Assembly (NCBI RefSeq): GCF_001039355.2
Contig: NW_019773881.1
Coordinates: forward strand, 321,924-385,923
Source: Lingula anatina
Lineage: Eukaryota; Brachiopoda; Lingulata; Lingulida; Lingulidae
Direction of reading: 5' to 3'
Length of the DNA: 64,000 nucleotides
The position numbers and the translations under genes are program-made. A model generated the notes under the pieces. The model worked only from the letters and a program-made list of their open reading frames with translations, had not been told where the DNA came from and did not search any database. Positions 15,801-26,787 of this stretch are shown here, piece after piece (position 1 is the first letter of the stretch; each line of letters starts with the position of its first letter).

Positions 15801-18800
15801 GTCAGTTTAAACAAAGTGTACTGAACGCACCGCAAGCAAGCACGTGAATGCCACATTTGATACTTTGTATCAGACGCTTCATTTTACTTAACAACACACT
15901 GCTTATGATGTCACATTCATGTTATATTTATTACATAAATAAATAACAACGGCAATAAACTATTTTCATGTGCATGACGTATTTCCCTTATTACTCTCTT
16001 CAATAATTCTGTTGTAAAGTTAATGGCTTACACCTTCATATCAGTATGACAAATCTGAAAATAGCTGGTATACTCACTTCAACTGTTAAACATAATGAAT
16101 GTACTTAGATGTCTCTCCATGCCAAACAAAATTAAAAATTAAAATTTCGAACGAAAGAAAACCATAAAAAATAACGATTTAGTAAAAAAACACCCATTTT
16201 CCCATTGATTTGAATGGGGACTTCAGACCAGTGCGTTACGCAGGGTGTGATGCACTTCAACTTGGCGTAGTTCTCTTATTTGGTCAATGACCCCCAATTT
16301 TTTTGGCTAAATTTAAATGTACTTGAATGACTTTTACACAAATTTTTTTAAAATTCAAACGTTAGAAAATCATAAAAAGAAGGTTTTCGTGAAAAAAGAC
16401 CCATTTTCCCATTGATTTGAATGGGGACTACGCAGGGTGTAATGCACTTCAACTTGGCATAGTTCTCTTAGACCGCATTCACAACGATTTGAGCCAGGCT
16501 TTACAAATCCTGGGACTAAATATGACGGACGTACATGAAAGGAAAACCGCCTAATCTTTTAATAGTCTCTCCGCCTCTTACACGCCTCCCCACACGTCAT
16601 CCCTGCCGGGTACAGTCATTAAATCTGGGCTCCGTTCGCCATGTAGAAGCTACCTGAGAAATGAATCGGCCTGTATAGCAGCTATGAATCGGGATCAAAA
16701 TCGTGAAAACACCCCCCTCCCTTTCCAATTCGATCAGGCGTAGGGAACAAGGCAAACATCAGCACTAGAACGAACTGTGCCCTCTGATGAGACTGCATAC
16801 GCAAAAATTCTGCCCTTCTCCTCCTCCGTCTACTGGGGCTGGGTATCTCCGTGAATATCTCTGGTGACATTATCTCCGTAGATAGCCGATTCATTGCTGA
16901 TCTACGGGCCAATTCATTTCTTTTTCGTCTCCTTTTTGAAAGATAATAGGACATAGGAGCTTTTTTCCTTCGATCTCCTCTATGGCCTATGCTTTCTTCA
17001 CCTTGAGTTTAATTGATGAGCATGCGCACTTAATATTTCTCAGGTAGTTTCCGCATGGCAAACAGAGCCGAGATTTAATGACTGTACCCCGCAGGGACGA
17101 CTTGTGGAGAGGTGTGTGAGAGGCGGAGAAACTACTGAAAGATGAGGCAGTTTTCCTTTCATGTACGTCCGCCATATTTAGTCCCAGGATTTGTGAAGCC
17201 TGTCTCAAATCGTTGTGAATGCGGTCTTATTTGGTCGGTGACCCCCAATTTTTTTTGGCAAAATTTAAATGTACTTGGATGCCTCTTTACACAAATTTTT
17301 TTTGAAATTCGAATGTTAGAAAGTCATAAAAAATAATGCTTTAGGGAAAAAACACCCATTTTCACATTGATTTGAATGGGGACTAGTGCGATATGCAGGG
17401 TGTAACATTTTTGGGCTGAGTTCTCTTATTTGGACTGTGACCCCCAATTTTTTTGCAAATTTTTAATGTACTTGGGTGTCTCTTCAAACAAAAAAAATTC
17501 TAAAAAAATTCGAACGTTGGAACATGTAACGACCGATCTACCTTAATAAGTTTATTTTAGCAAGACAAACTTTGTGGGTATAAATACTGGGCAGATAATT
17601 ATATCGACTTTGAAAAACAACAGAATCAGGCAATAAAGAAATGCTACAAACCCAATTTAGAGACAAATTATTATAATTCAAATGTAAAACAATCACATAA
17701 AAATCTTCTAAAAATAAAACAAACTGGCAGTACCTTTTTAAGCTGTCCATCAGCAGTTCCCACAAAAGCCACAGTGTAATTAGTTGTCGTGGTAGTTGCT
17801 ATAGCTATCCATGTTGATGAAGTTGATGTCAGAGCAGGGGTTGATGTAGCTGGGGTGGTTGACACAAGTGGTGTGTTCACACTTCCATAGTCATGATTGC
17901 AGTAATAAGAACCATAGTTGTAACTCTAAAATGATGATAAAAATAGCTATTCACATAAGGGCAATAATATTAAGACAATGAAACTTCTCAATAACATTGA
18001 AGCAAAATTACCATTTTTCATATTTTACAAATTCCTTCAATATACATTAGAACAAGCATGATGTGAAGTTTTATAGGCGAACTACCAAAAAACAATATTA
18101 CATGACAAAACTACAGGATCAGAGAGACAATACCGCCTCCGGGTATACTTGCAATCTCCACATGACTTTTGGTCAGCCATCTATAGAAATTTTCCCATAA
18201 TTCCTTCGGTTTGGGAGATATTTAGCATTAAATTTTGCCAATTTTGGACAAGGGTGCATTGTGATGAGCACCACACCTAGACTCAAGCGCCGACAGACCC
18301 TAGAGTTCACATGGATCAAGTTGAGATTATATGTGACCTACATACAAGAGATGGGTACAGGAGCTCTTGTAGTTTAGGAGGAAAAGCAGTAACGGTGACG
18401 TGGTAGCAGAGCCGGAGGATGATACCAGGTAAGACTAAGACCATGCATAACTGCCAGCAAACAAGCTGGTGGTACAATTACTGTGAAATTACTTACTGGA
18501 AGAGATTGACATCTGTGTGGTCCTCTTGGAAACTGTGCAGCCTCTGTGTTTCCATTTCCAGCATAACACTGCTCATACCTGTCTTTTATCACAGCATTTA
18601 TACTTTCCATAGAAAACACACACAACGCTGTAGCTGATCCCTTCACAAATGTTCCTACTAATATGTTATCACTGCCTAATTTTGTCACTGATATTGACTT
18701 GGCTAGATTATAATAATAATCAGAATTAGTTCCTTCACAGCGTAAAGGCATTTCAAAATAGGAATCATATTTAATATCATTCTGACATACTCGGATTATT

Positions 18801-19657
18801 CTTGTTTCCTCCTCTGTACTGCTGGTTGTTGTCTTTTGATTTGTCACAAAGTAGCTATATCCATTAAGCGAAAATCCTGAAGTGTAGTTCACTGGATATG
18901 TGCTTCGTGCAGTATCAGACAGGGTAATGTATGTTCCTGCACCAATCAGAGCATTATAATTTGTCAGTTCCAGTGTCTGTAAAGACCTACTGCTTACTGC
19001 AGCAACTAGATCTCTCAATCTCCCACTCTCTCCTTGTCCAGTGTATGTTGATGCCACATACAGCACATCTTGAGAATTTTGTGAAATTGGTCCTGGGGCT
19101 ACAAAGGCAACTGTGGATGCATTACGTGAGTTAGCTGCTACATAATTCTCAAGAGGACTGCGTGCAAGACCAATCCCTCTGTGTGCAGTCACCTGTGAAA
19201 TATCTGTAACTGGACGACTCTCACATGTCCCCTGATACACACTTCCACAGCTAATGAGCCTACCCCTACTCTGGTCTACAACAAGAATTTTATTATAGTT
19301 GTCTGTAGGAGTTCCCTGTGAACAAGTTGAAGTCAAAGGTGGGGGACTACAGTAGGGACTATCTGTGACAGGTCCAGTGGTAGCATTCTGCAGCAGTTGT
19401 AAATCTCCATCCAGCCTATACAGTGCATTCACTGCCCCTATGAACACTGTTCCGGTAGCATTATCTATTGCTATGTTGTTGAATTCAACAGTTGTTTGGC
19501 CACTTGGGTATGAACTGACAATGGTACTGCTTCTGACAGTCACAGCATGTGACAGTAACACTGCCAGTGTCACCAACATGCTGCTTATTGCAATGGTACT
19601 TTGGCATCCAGAAAACATTTTGGCAATCATTTCTGGTAATCCTATTGATAATTTCAT
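1..19657 (-). CDS. Plexin (semaphorin receptor), 30 exons, 3' end beyond window
   Basis: Single-pass receptor for semaphorins whose cytoplasmic GAP domain acts on Rap/Ras-type GTPases. Coding exons, 5' to 3': 19657-18497, 17925-17734, 14372-14250, 13936-13836, 13138-13012, 12745-12601, 12377-12281, 11985-11871, 11417-11286, 10943-10851, 10379-10280, 9968-9808, 9501-9353, 9003-8889, 8688-8540, 8126-7950, 7597-7495, 7139-6849, 6524-6369, 5998-5758, 3895-3753, 3348-3218, 2939-2880, 2662-2521, 2305-2159, 1736-1586, 1224-1057, 789-704, 456-370, 48-1. All junctions have AG/GT and compatible phases, giving 1,697 open codons. Domain order is Sema, PSI, IPT repeats, one membrane helix, RasGAP split by a Rho-binding domain. 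The last roughly 100-200 residues, with the end of the GAP domain, lie off the left edge. The short linker before the second GAP half (KAYHL...) is more like plexin B than A, but I leave the subtype open. Confidence 0.96.
2121..2146. repeat. Homopolymer A runs in plexin introns
   Basis: A run of about 24 A lies at 2122-2146, close to the donor of plexin exon 25. Similar runs lie at 5530-5555 (T) and 12551-12578 (A). On the coding strand the runs at 2122 and 12551 read as T and the one at 5530 reads as A. Confidence 0.8.
5758..5998 (-). CDS. Plexin exon 20: transmembrane helix and juxtamembrane coiled coil
   Basis: This 241-base exon codes for the only membrane span, about residues 1252-1277, a run of Val/Ile/Leu/Gly after ALPPW. 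It is followed by the stop-transfer motif NRRRAMKAR and then the juxtamembrane helix [20 protein letters not shown]. That helix forms the coiled-coil dimer in known plexin structures and continues in exon 21 as [15 protein letters not shown]. Confidence 0.95.
6369..14372 (-). CDS. Plexin exons 3-19: PSI modules and IPT/TIG domains
   Basis: This part builds the extracellular stalk. PSI 1 is in exons 4-5 ([18 protein letters not shown] followed by PYCGWC). PSI 2 is in exons 7-8 (FDCGAHSG then [14 protein letters not shown]). PSI 3 is in exon 12 ([20 protein letters not shown]). IPT/TIG immunoglobulin-like folds follow the second and third PSI: exons 9-11, exons 13-14 ([20 protein letters not shown]), exons 15-16 ([20 protein letters not shown]) and exons 17-19 ([13 protein letters not shown]). 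The last exon before the membrane ends in a further beta-rich piece with paired Cys. The three-PSI plus multiple-IPT arrangement is that of plexins; MET-type receptors have one PSI. Confidence 0.93.
13618..13831. mobile_element. MITE family 1, copy A, next to plexin exon 4 donor
   Basis: A 214-bp element with inverted ends GGGTGCATTCCCATAGATTT and GACCCCATTCCCAGAGATTA (read inward), flanked by the 3-bp duplication TTA (13615-13617 and 13832-13834). Further copies are at 14759-14983 and 44368-44592. The internal sequence is palindrome-rich and has no coding potential. The 3-bp duplication suggests the PIF/Harbinger superfamily; this is inference from structure. The right-hand TTA is part of the plexin exon 4 splice donor. 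Confidence 0.85.
14759..14983. mobile_element. MITE family 1, copy B, nested in TTAA element
   Basis: A 225-bp copy of the 13618 element with ends GGGTGCATTCCC and GACCCCATTCCC (inward). It is flanked by ATA on both sides (14756-14758, 14984-14986) and nested inside the TTAA-flanked element, so it is younger than that insertion. Confidence 0.85.
16090..17520. repeat. Tandem array of about 190-bp units, interrupted by a transposon
   Basis: Three to four units share the phrases GACCCCCAATTTTTTT, CATTGATTTGAATGGGGAC and GTTCTCTTATTTGG, spaced about 190 bp once the nested 756-bp element is removed. The array belongs to the TTAA-flanked element, perhaps as its subterminal repeats. Confidence 0.75.
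16471..17226. mobile_element. 756-bp DNA element with long inverted ends, TTA duplication
   Basis: The outer bases are GACCGCATTCACAACGATTT on both strands, and inverted similarity continues about 230 bp inward with mismatches. It is flanked by TTA (16468-16470, 17227-17229), and a neighbouring tandem-repeat unit gives the empty site TTCTCTTATTTGG. Between the arms a minus-strand reading frame at 16682-16954 codes for 90 residues rich in Arg ([27 protein letters not shown]). It may be a leftover of a transposase N-terminus, but I cannot assign it. A second, truncated copy lies at 59142-59232. Confidence 0.8.
17734..19657 (-). CDS. Plexin exons 1-2: signal peptide and Sema domain
   Basis: Exon 1 (18497-19657) codes for 387 residues. 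It begins with a hydrophobic stretch after three candidate Met codons (residues 1, 10 and 14), read as a signal peptide ending near the motif HAVTVRSS. The next several hundred residues form the Sema beta-propeller, recognisable from [16 protein letters not shown] near residue 70, the Cys-rich loop [10 protein letters not shown] and many N-glycosylation sites. Splicing from CTTCCA|gtaagt (18497) to the acceptor at 17925 is in phase 0. Exon 2 ends the propeller with the typical blade motif [13 protein letters not shown]. The start at 19657 is the furthest upstream Met in frame; the true start could be residue 10 (MIAKMF). Confidence 0.93.
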
Positions 19658-20203
19658 TAATTCTCATCACAGTTATTCTTCTTTTGATGGTCCATAGAAA
19701 GAATCCACAAAAGTACAGAATTAAATCCTAGTAGAATATGAACAGTGCCCTTGAAATATCCTTAGAATGAGATCCATTCACTTTTTGTGAACTTAAAAAC
19801 CAATCTGCAGCTAGATAATACTTTCTGAATTTGATGTCCTCTTCTTTTTTGTTGGACTAATGTTTCTTGACCCTTAAGAACAAGTAATGGAACTTTTTAT
19901 AAATCCCTCTTTATCACAGCTGTCATCAAGTCTCCACAAATCCCTGCCTTGATATCTGAATATATTCTCCTTTTCTGCTACTCTAATCTAGAGATCATCA
20001 GAATCATTGTAGATTTTAAAATAAGAAATCTCAGGAAGGCCTCTCTCCAATGCTGTCCATTCCAGTGCAATCTTTAAACCATTTTAGAAGTTCTCCCTCT
20101 CTGTTCAGGCAGACCACTGTGGGACCTTCACATCTCTTGTGCATTGAACTTTCCGAGATCTCGCATCTATCATCTCTGCTTCTCTTCCACTTAGCTTTAA
20201 TGT
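19658..20203 (-). other. Plexin 5' untranslated sequence of exon 1, with upstream acceptor
   Basis: Upstream of the start codon the same exon seems to continue to a good acceptor (pyrimidine-rich ctttacag) whose first exon base is 20203. A further non-coding first exon should lie at higher coordinates, but I could not identify it. Confidence 0.5.
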
Positions 20204-20869
20204 CTGTAAAGATAGAAACAATATAACATTAGCTATGTCAAAAAAAGATGCATGCATATCTCTGTTTTTACAAGTCATCGTATCTAATTAAATCTTCAAA
20301 AGGTTAGGTCGTGCCCTATCTTTTTTATGCACCCTGAAAAAATTCAGATAAGCCCGTGTTAAGTGAAGCCTGCTGTTACAAAAAGGGTACGAAATAGCCT
20401 ACCCCTTAAAGAATGGAGCGAGGCATACGCCAAAGCCATATTCAATCAATGTGATATGTGCAGCTATATTTAAGTCAGAGCCCTCATTCTCCACATAGCC
20501 TGTCAACTCAAACTGTGAGGCAGGTTTTTAAGTCTCACCTGCATGTAAAATAAATTGCGCCCCTGGATAAAATATCAAATTATATGTCTTAATATCAGAT
20601 TAAGTATATATGCATAAATGTAAGGAGAAATTGGAATCCCTGATGAGATCCATGCTGGGATGCCTGTGTAGCAAATGTGACCAGAACACCTGCAAGACAG
20701 GAAAGCACCTTTTAAGATTTTCTTTAAGATTGGAGGTATTTCCACTAAACCAGTCACAATACATAACAACAAATGTTTATCAGTATTTCAATGTGAATCA
20801 AAGTTGTATAATTTAAGTGTTGAAAAAACTGTATGGATTAGATAATATATATGTAAGGTATGTTTATTT

Positions 20870-20909
<40 letters not shown>

Positions 20910-21469
20910 TTCTGTTCGTAACGTCATGTCCTTATGTTTCCTTAAATGCTTATTGTCAGAAAGAAAAATAATATAAAAACTTTTTGTATCAAATTGTACA
21001 GTTATCATCACTTGATATTAATAACACTGTTCAAGCGATATTTTTGTATTCGTCACAATGATAAGTTCTTGTGGATACGTTGTCATATTTCTGAAACACA
21101 ACAACTGCTCTGCCTGATATTACTGTAACAGCAATCATAAGACTTTCAAGGATTCTCCAAGAAAGGCATTATAGGCAACAAAAGCATTACCAGGATTATA
21201 TCATATTAAAAATAGCTTAGATATTTCCCAGATGAAGGACATTTAACAAGTTGCTCAAGTCCATCTTCCCATTAGCTTTCTCTAGAGAATGATTCTGAGG
21301 CTTTTCCAGAGATCTCCCAACCACTACCCTGAACATATTGTATCCAGATAGTTCACTGTATCTTTTATTTTGGTGCTTAAAAATAACTGAAATTTCTAGT
21401 CAAAGGAAAAAACATTACCACATCAGCTTAGAATGACTAAATATGATATCACATTATCTCTTTTTTTTT

Positions 21470-21592
21470 NNNNNNNNNNNNNNNNNNNNNNNNNNNNNNN
21501 NNNNNNNNNNNNNNNNNNNNNNNNNNNNNNNNNNNNNNNNNNNNNNNNNNNNNNNNNNNNNNNNNNNNNNNNNNNNNNNNNNNNNNNNNNNN
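21470..21592. other. Assembly gap of 123 N
   Basis: A run of N, preceded by a T-rich stretch. Confidence 0.99.
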
Positions 21593-22539
21593 AAACAGGC
21601 GCTTAGAAATCTGTTTAGGAGCTAAACACTGATTTTACAGTCACCCTACATACATTTAGCCATCAAACATCATGGCCTACTGCTAAACACACCCCGGCTA
21701 AAAGGGTGTACCATGCTTAGGTGCAAAACATGCTTAGGAGCTAAATGCGTTGAAAAAATCAGACAAAGCAGGCACTTGGATGTTTTTACAGTGTACGTTA
21801 TAATTGTGTGCCTGTGTTTTGTACCAAAAATAAAAACATTTCAGGTCATTTTAAAGTCATAAAAACTCTTCATTTTGGCCAAAAATTGGATTTTCCTGGA
21901 GTGCACGGGAACTTTCCCGTACTTACCAATGGTCAGCGACCCCATTCGTGCATTCAAAGTTAGTCCAGGGTTTTTTCCTAAACGTTTGGTTTTTTGTTAA
22001 AATCTCTTAAGAGATTTTAACTGACGGAGCCCACTCTGACATTGCATAGTCACGCGATATCGAGCGATAGTTTATGGTGACCTACTTAAAACCGCGGGAA
22101 AAGCAGACAACAACAACACTACATAACAATAATATAAGATTCATAAGATATATTGGTCTTATTGCTCAAAATGCATTTATATCTACAATGTGTGCTATTC
22201 TGGGCTTTTCGTTATCCAACGCACTGTACAAAAACTCGCAACCTACGTCTGCGTATTACATCAGGCTTTTCGCGCCAGAAGTTATTTTGGTCTCGAATGA
22301 ACGCAAGAATCCGCGTGACATCCCAACGTCATTGGCAACGGATGCCTTAACGACCGGGAAGAAAGGCATCGAAAGCCCTATTGACAAGCACAGATTTTAG
22401 TTTTACTACAATAACGACCGTTTTAGTGGTAAAATACAATAGAATATATTTCCATGCGTTGTTTACAATGAATTTCTTGCGGAATTTTGAATCTCAAAGG
22501 AAGAGTTATTATTGCTTTAATGTCTTTTCATGCAAGAAT

Positions 22540-22712
22540 GTTGTCTAACAACTGGGGTTGATAAAATGTTGATATCTGACGTTGATACAACGTTGTTATC
22601 TGAGGTTGAGTCAACTTTCAAATCCAATGTTAATCCAATTTTTCAGTTATTATCAACGTTATGGTTCAACGTTCTTTCAACGTTAAAACAACATAATTTG
22701 CCCGCTGGGCTG
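22540..22712. repeat. Repeat rich in AACGTT-type motifs
   Basis: Many variants of CAACGTT and AACGTTGA occur, ending in TGCCCGCTGGG. Repeats with this kind of end are common MITE-like sequences in animal genomes; the match is from memory and structure, and I did not find a clean left end. Confidence 0.4.
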
Positions 22713-23196
22713 TTGGTAGCTGCTAGCCATTTATCACGTCTGAACCTCTCGGGTGGTGTTCTGAAGAGTTTGAGACAATTATTTGTTTATTTCCGTGATA
22801 AAAAGCCAGTTACACAATAAAAATTGGCCATTTTTACATGCTGTCTGCTCCACAGCTAAGTATGCACTGCAGGCCTGATGCCCCCAAGCTCCGGTTAAGT
22901 TCTATATTGCGCAAGCGCCTGTAGGTATCACGTGGGCTGTCCTTTGCATAAAGAGAGAGCTCTGCATATTTTATTGCCTTTATGGGACCCTAAGGGGATT
23001 TAACGACATTCATTTTGAATACTTTTACCGATTTTGAAAGGATCTTTGCTTTATGGTACACTAGTATTGCACTCTAAGATCGTCTTATGTGGTTTTAAAG
23101 ACTATCCACCGGTTGTTTTTTAAATCATGTGGCGATTTTACGACAACCAATCAAGGTGACAGCAAAGTTATTAGTACTCACATATTTTTAGGTAAT

Positions 23197-24377
23197 ATGG
23201 GGCATCTGGTGTCACCAGGAACAGTATTCACAGTATTGTTGATAATACTGATATTGTATGTTACTTTGTTTCTTACCTGGAAACCTCTGCTGGAATCGCC
23301 CAGGTACTATGGAAAACATGCACTTCCAGTTGGTGCAAGCCATTCCATCATGGCGGTTAAACGGAATTTAACCGGTGTCAACAACACAGCAAAACCAGAT
23401 TTGTTTCGAGACAATGTATCTGAAACGAGGCCAAGGTCAGGTTCAAGCACCATCACTCTCCCAACACTGTCTTCGATAGAGGACGTTTACAAAAGAGCCA
23501 AGATGGTAAAATCAGCCTGTAACTTTACCACGTCTCCAGATGCAGACGTCAAAGCTGTAACAGAACTGCTGCGTAAAAGACTTGTAGTGCCAATCCAATT
23601 CCTAATTGAGGACAAATACAAGGTTCTTTTCTGTCAAATTCCTAAGGCAGGATCCACAAATGTCAAACGATTGTTCATTGTAGCCAATAAACAGAAAAAC
23701 ATTAACTCCGACTTGGATTTTATGTCTAACAAAGCTCACCAAGTCTGGCGTGAAGAAAGAACCCTATACCAGTACCTCACCCCAGCTATAAAGAAATTTG
23801 AAGAAACCACAAAACGTCTGCTGGAAAATTACACTAAAATTCTCTTTGTGCGACACCCTTCGAACGTCTCGTCTCATATTATCGAATGATGTTCCAAATT
23901 TTCTCCTACGAAGGTACAGATGTTAGTAGATCTTCTTGGTACCTCTTCAGTCGCGTTCGGCGTCTGTATCATCGCCCAGAGATTCCGCGAGATCCTTCCC
24001 AGAATCTCACCCAACTGTTCCCCTTCCGGGATTTTATTCAGTTTGTCATTGACCATTCAAAACATACCAAAGATGGCACCTGGAAAGTTAATGGCTTTGT
24101 GGACATACATTGGTTGCCCATATCAAAACAGTGCTTTCCCTGCCAGGTGCGCTATGACATCATAGGCAAATTGGAAACCTTCGACGAAGATCTTGACCAA
24201 GTAGCAAAACACGTCGGTATTCGCCAGAAAATTCTCTATCCTTCTTCTATGAAACGGAAAACATTTGGACACGTCAAAGAGGCCTTTAAAACACTGTCGC
24301 TCCAGCAGATTGCAGAATTAAAGAGAATTTACTGCCAAGATTTTAAACTTTTTAATTATGAAGATGCAGTAGAGTGA
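23197..24377 (+). pseudogene. HNK-1-family carbohydrate sulfotransferase, copy 1 (frameshifted)
   Basis: Golgi type II membrane protein that would transfer sulfate from PAPS to glycans. It has the same plan as copy 2 (28108): an N-terminal membrane anchor, a stem, the 5'-phosphosulfate motif QIPKAGSTNVKRLF and the C-terminal motif YDIIGKLETF. One C is missing from a CCCC run in the 3'-phosphate motif near 23858 (CACCCTTCG against CACCCCTTCG in copies 2 and 4). This ends the frame at 23887-23889, after RHPSNVSSHIIE; the rest is open in another frame to 24377. About 22 bases around the copy 2 stop are also missing, so the C-terminus would read EDAVE. Either a young pseudogene or a sequencing error in a homopolymer. 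Translation starts just after a splice acceptor (tttttag). Confidence 0.85.
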
Positions 24378-25350
24378 ATTTAATATCTCTCATCTTGGCA
24401 ACTTAGAGAACGTTTAGAAATCTCCGAAGTTGTTCAGGGTAACAATTCAATTAATATCTTAGACTATGAATAACTTAGATTAGAATAAAAAGAATCATGA
24501 TTAAAAAGTGGGCAGTGTTATTACACAGCGTACTGCAATGTGTGAGTCATGATTCCTTAGAGATTAAGATAATTAATTAGAAATGGAACAAAACATGGTC
24601 CAAACGTAAAGACGGGTCAAGCTATGATTCTTGAGTAGGGTGATTTGTTTTGGCGAGAAAATCCTGTATTAGATACTGAACCAAAATATTTAGAAGGCTG
24701 TAAGAAGACAAATCTTGGATTTCGTGTATCATTTCACACTTCAAATAAACTGCCTTATATTTCAGGATATATGTCCTTAAACTGCTAAATATACAGCTTT
24801 GTGTTTTTACAGAGATAAAATGATAATTATTATCATTCGTGACAGGAGAAATGAGAAACAGAAATCAAAACCGGGTTATAGATCGTTATTTGTCAATGGC
24901 TTTGGATTTGGTACAACTTGATAAAAAGGGAAATTTCCTGTCAATTCCCAGGGAACTTATTTTGCTTTGATTTGTGAAGGTCTTACGCAAAGTAAGATGG
25001 CCTGGAAATATGAAAAATTTAATTGTTTTGAAAGGGAATAAACATGCTTTCCACCCATGAGCATTTGATTATTTATCATCATTATACAACAGAGAATGAA
25101 AAATATATTTGACTGAACGGTCTGCAAATAGGTTTACAAATCCCCCCCCCCCCCCCGAAAAAAGTGATAATAAGCGAGACGAGACAGAACCAAACAAATT
25201 TTCAATCATGTGCTTGTTTTAAATGAAACCAGTCAAGCTACGCCGTTTTTACAAATAATTTTGTCCCCTTTGCCTTTCCTACGAACAAACTCTAGCATCT
25301 TCCAGCAAAGTAACACTTTTAGAATATTGGAGCTTTATATATAACAACTA

Positions 25351-25585
25351 GAAAAGCACTCCGAGAGCGCAGACCTCCGCCAAGGCAGCAATTTTTTATT
25401 ATTATTGATTATTGATTGATTATTGATCCAGATCACCACCAAAAACAATCACTTCTAAGTTAACCCATTTCTGACCTACCCTGAAAATTCCATTGAAATT
25501 CATCGATAACTTTTTGATTTATGTTGATGACAGACAAACAAACAGGGGTGAAACCATAACCTCCTTGGTGGAGGTATTTAAGAAC
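25351..25585. mobile_element. Interspersed repeat, copy 1 (CTAGAAAAGCACTCCGAGAG)
   Basis: A roughly 235-bp element that begins CTAGAAAAGCACTCCGAGAG, has a tract rich in ATTGATTATTGAT, then TGACAGACAAACAAACAGG, and ends ACCTCCTTGGTGGAGGTA. A second copy lies at 60101-60367 in FANCA. It is missing at the matching position of duplication unit 2 (near 30750). It resembles a repeat widely seen in invertebrate genomes; I do not know its class. Confidence 0.7.
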
Positions 25586-25689
25586 CTGTAAAGATCTTTT
25601 TTGTTTGAAAAACAGTTCATACTGGACAGCTAAGAGATTCAGAATTCAAACTAAAATATTCATTGACAAAAAATATACGTAGTAGCGCT

Positions 25690-25852
25690 CTTTCTCTCTG
25701 TCTCTCTCTCACACACACACACACACACACTAACACACACACACATACACACACACTCTCTCTCTCATCAAACATGCACGCTCTGCCCACTTAATATCTC
25801 ACGCGCTCGCACTCACTCCCTCTTCCCTCTCTTTCTCTCTCTCTCTCTCTCT

Positions 25853-25893
<41 letters not shown>

Positions 25894-25945
25894 CTCACAC
25901 ACACGCACACACACGCACACACGCACACACACACACACACACGCC

Positions 25946-26016
<71 letters not shown>

Positions 26017-26100
26017 ACACACACACGCCCTCTCTCCCTTTCTCTCTCTATCTCTCACACACGCACACACACACACTCACACGCGCGCGCTCATACACAC
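25690..26100. repeat. Compound CA/CT microsatellite field, unit 1
   Basis: Long alternating blocks of (CA)n and (CT)n over about 400 bp. The matching field in unit 2 lies at 30910-31135 and is about half as long. Confidence 0.95.
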
Positions 26101-26499
26101 CCTTTTCACGACTTACATACCTGCGGTAAGGGTGGGGATACTGTCTTTATTGGGTTACTAAGTTCAAAGTTCAATAACGCCAACAGTTTTGAAAGTATTG
26201 CAATGAAATTTAGGATATTATAGGAAAATTGTTCTAATAAATGCTGAAAACATCATGACCTTTCCTAGTTTTGGCACAACAACAACAAAAACATTAGTGC
26301 CACTTGGTATGTATTTACTAACCTTACAGTGACTATAGTTTGTGTTTAAAAGGAATGAAGCTTTGGTTGTGTATTTTATTTATAACACTCTGAAGACACA
26401 CTGCTTGATTTTCATATTTAAGATACATAGCTCTACATTTTTAGTAAGTTAGTTTCTTCGTGTACATGGTCACCAATAGTTTTCTTTTTTCAAGAGAAA

Positions 26500-26500
<1 letters not shown>

Positions 26501-26538
<38 letters not shown>

Positions 26539-26540
26539 AT
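26501..26540. repeat. (AAAT)n microsatellite, unit 1
   Basis: About ten AAAT units; the counterpart in unit 2 is at 31527-31564. Other AAAT runs lie at 47305-47333 and 50310-50366 in FANCA introns. Confidence 0.9.
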
Positions 26541-26675
26541 ACAATTATTTCAGGTTAAACGGTGGAAATCCTCTGAAAGAAAAAGTGGTGAACTTTGAGG
26601 AAAAATGTCATATTAAGGGGTCCTTTTGATAATTAAAATGAAATAAAACTAGAAATCAAAGAATCTCTCTTTCAA

Positions 26676-26787
26676 ATGGAGATCACCAACGACATCCAGT
26701 TTCTTCTTCCCATCATGGTGGGCATCATGGTGGCCAAGTGGGTGGAAGATTCTATGACGCAGCCTTTGTACCACGCCAGGCCCGTAG
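26676..26787 (+). pseudogene. Fossil exon of a ClC-type chloride channel/transporter, unit 1
   Basis: The translation MEITNDIQFLLPIMVGIMVA followed by KWVEDSMTQPLYHAR matches the last membrane segment and following loop of endosomal/lysosomal ClC proteins (ClC-6/7 type), where the pattern is E-T-N-x-x-x-L-P-I-M-x-x-x-M-V-A-K-W-V-G-D. Here the invariant Gly of WVGD is Glu and the acceptor AG reads AA (tttcaaATG). No other ClC exon is visible nearby, so this is a dispersed fragment. Confidence 0.75.

Larger units (their letters stand above)
14537..17542. mobile_element. 3.0 kb composite element with 17-bp inverted ends and TTAA flanks
   Basis: The ends read GGTAGATCGGTCGTTAC on the left and its exact reverse complement on the right. 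Both are directly flanked by TTAA (14533-14536, 17543-17546), the target-site pattern of piggyBac-type elements. It lies in plexin intron 2 and contains two nested elements (14759-14983, 16471-17226) and a tandem-repeat array. I see no transposase reading frame, so it looks non-autonomous. The TIR does not begin with the usual piggyBac CC, so superfamily assignment is tentative. Confidence 0.7.
20204..23196. other. Intergenic region between plexin and sulfotransferase array
   Basis: This stretch separates the divergently transcribed plexin and sulfotransferase genes. It contains a (GA)n run at 20874-20907, the gap run at 21470-21592 and a repeat around 22540-22712. I see no coding exon and no clear promoter motif near either gene. 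Confidence 0.6.

Noticed and set aside
23089-23196. Upstream start for sulfotransferase copy 1 (MVLKTIHRLFFK...)
   Set aside because: The in-frame extension is interrupted by a splice acceptor five bases before the Met that all four copies share.
23874-24056. Minus-strand frames across the sulfotransferase copies (also 28786-28968, 38028-38243)
   Set aside because: They recur in each copy only because the plus-strand coding sequence is conserved; they have no start context or known domain.
25791-26024. Long Cys/Val and Arg/Glu repeat reading frame in the CA/CT field
   Set aside because: It is the translation of a microsatellite, not a gene.
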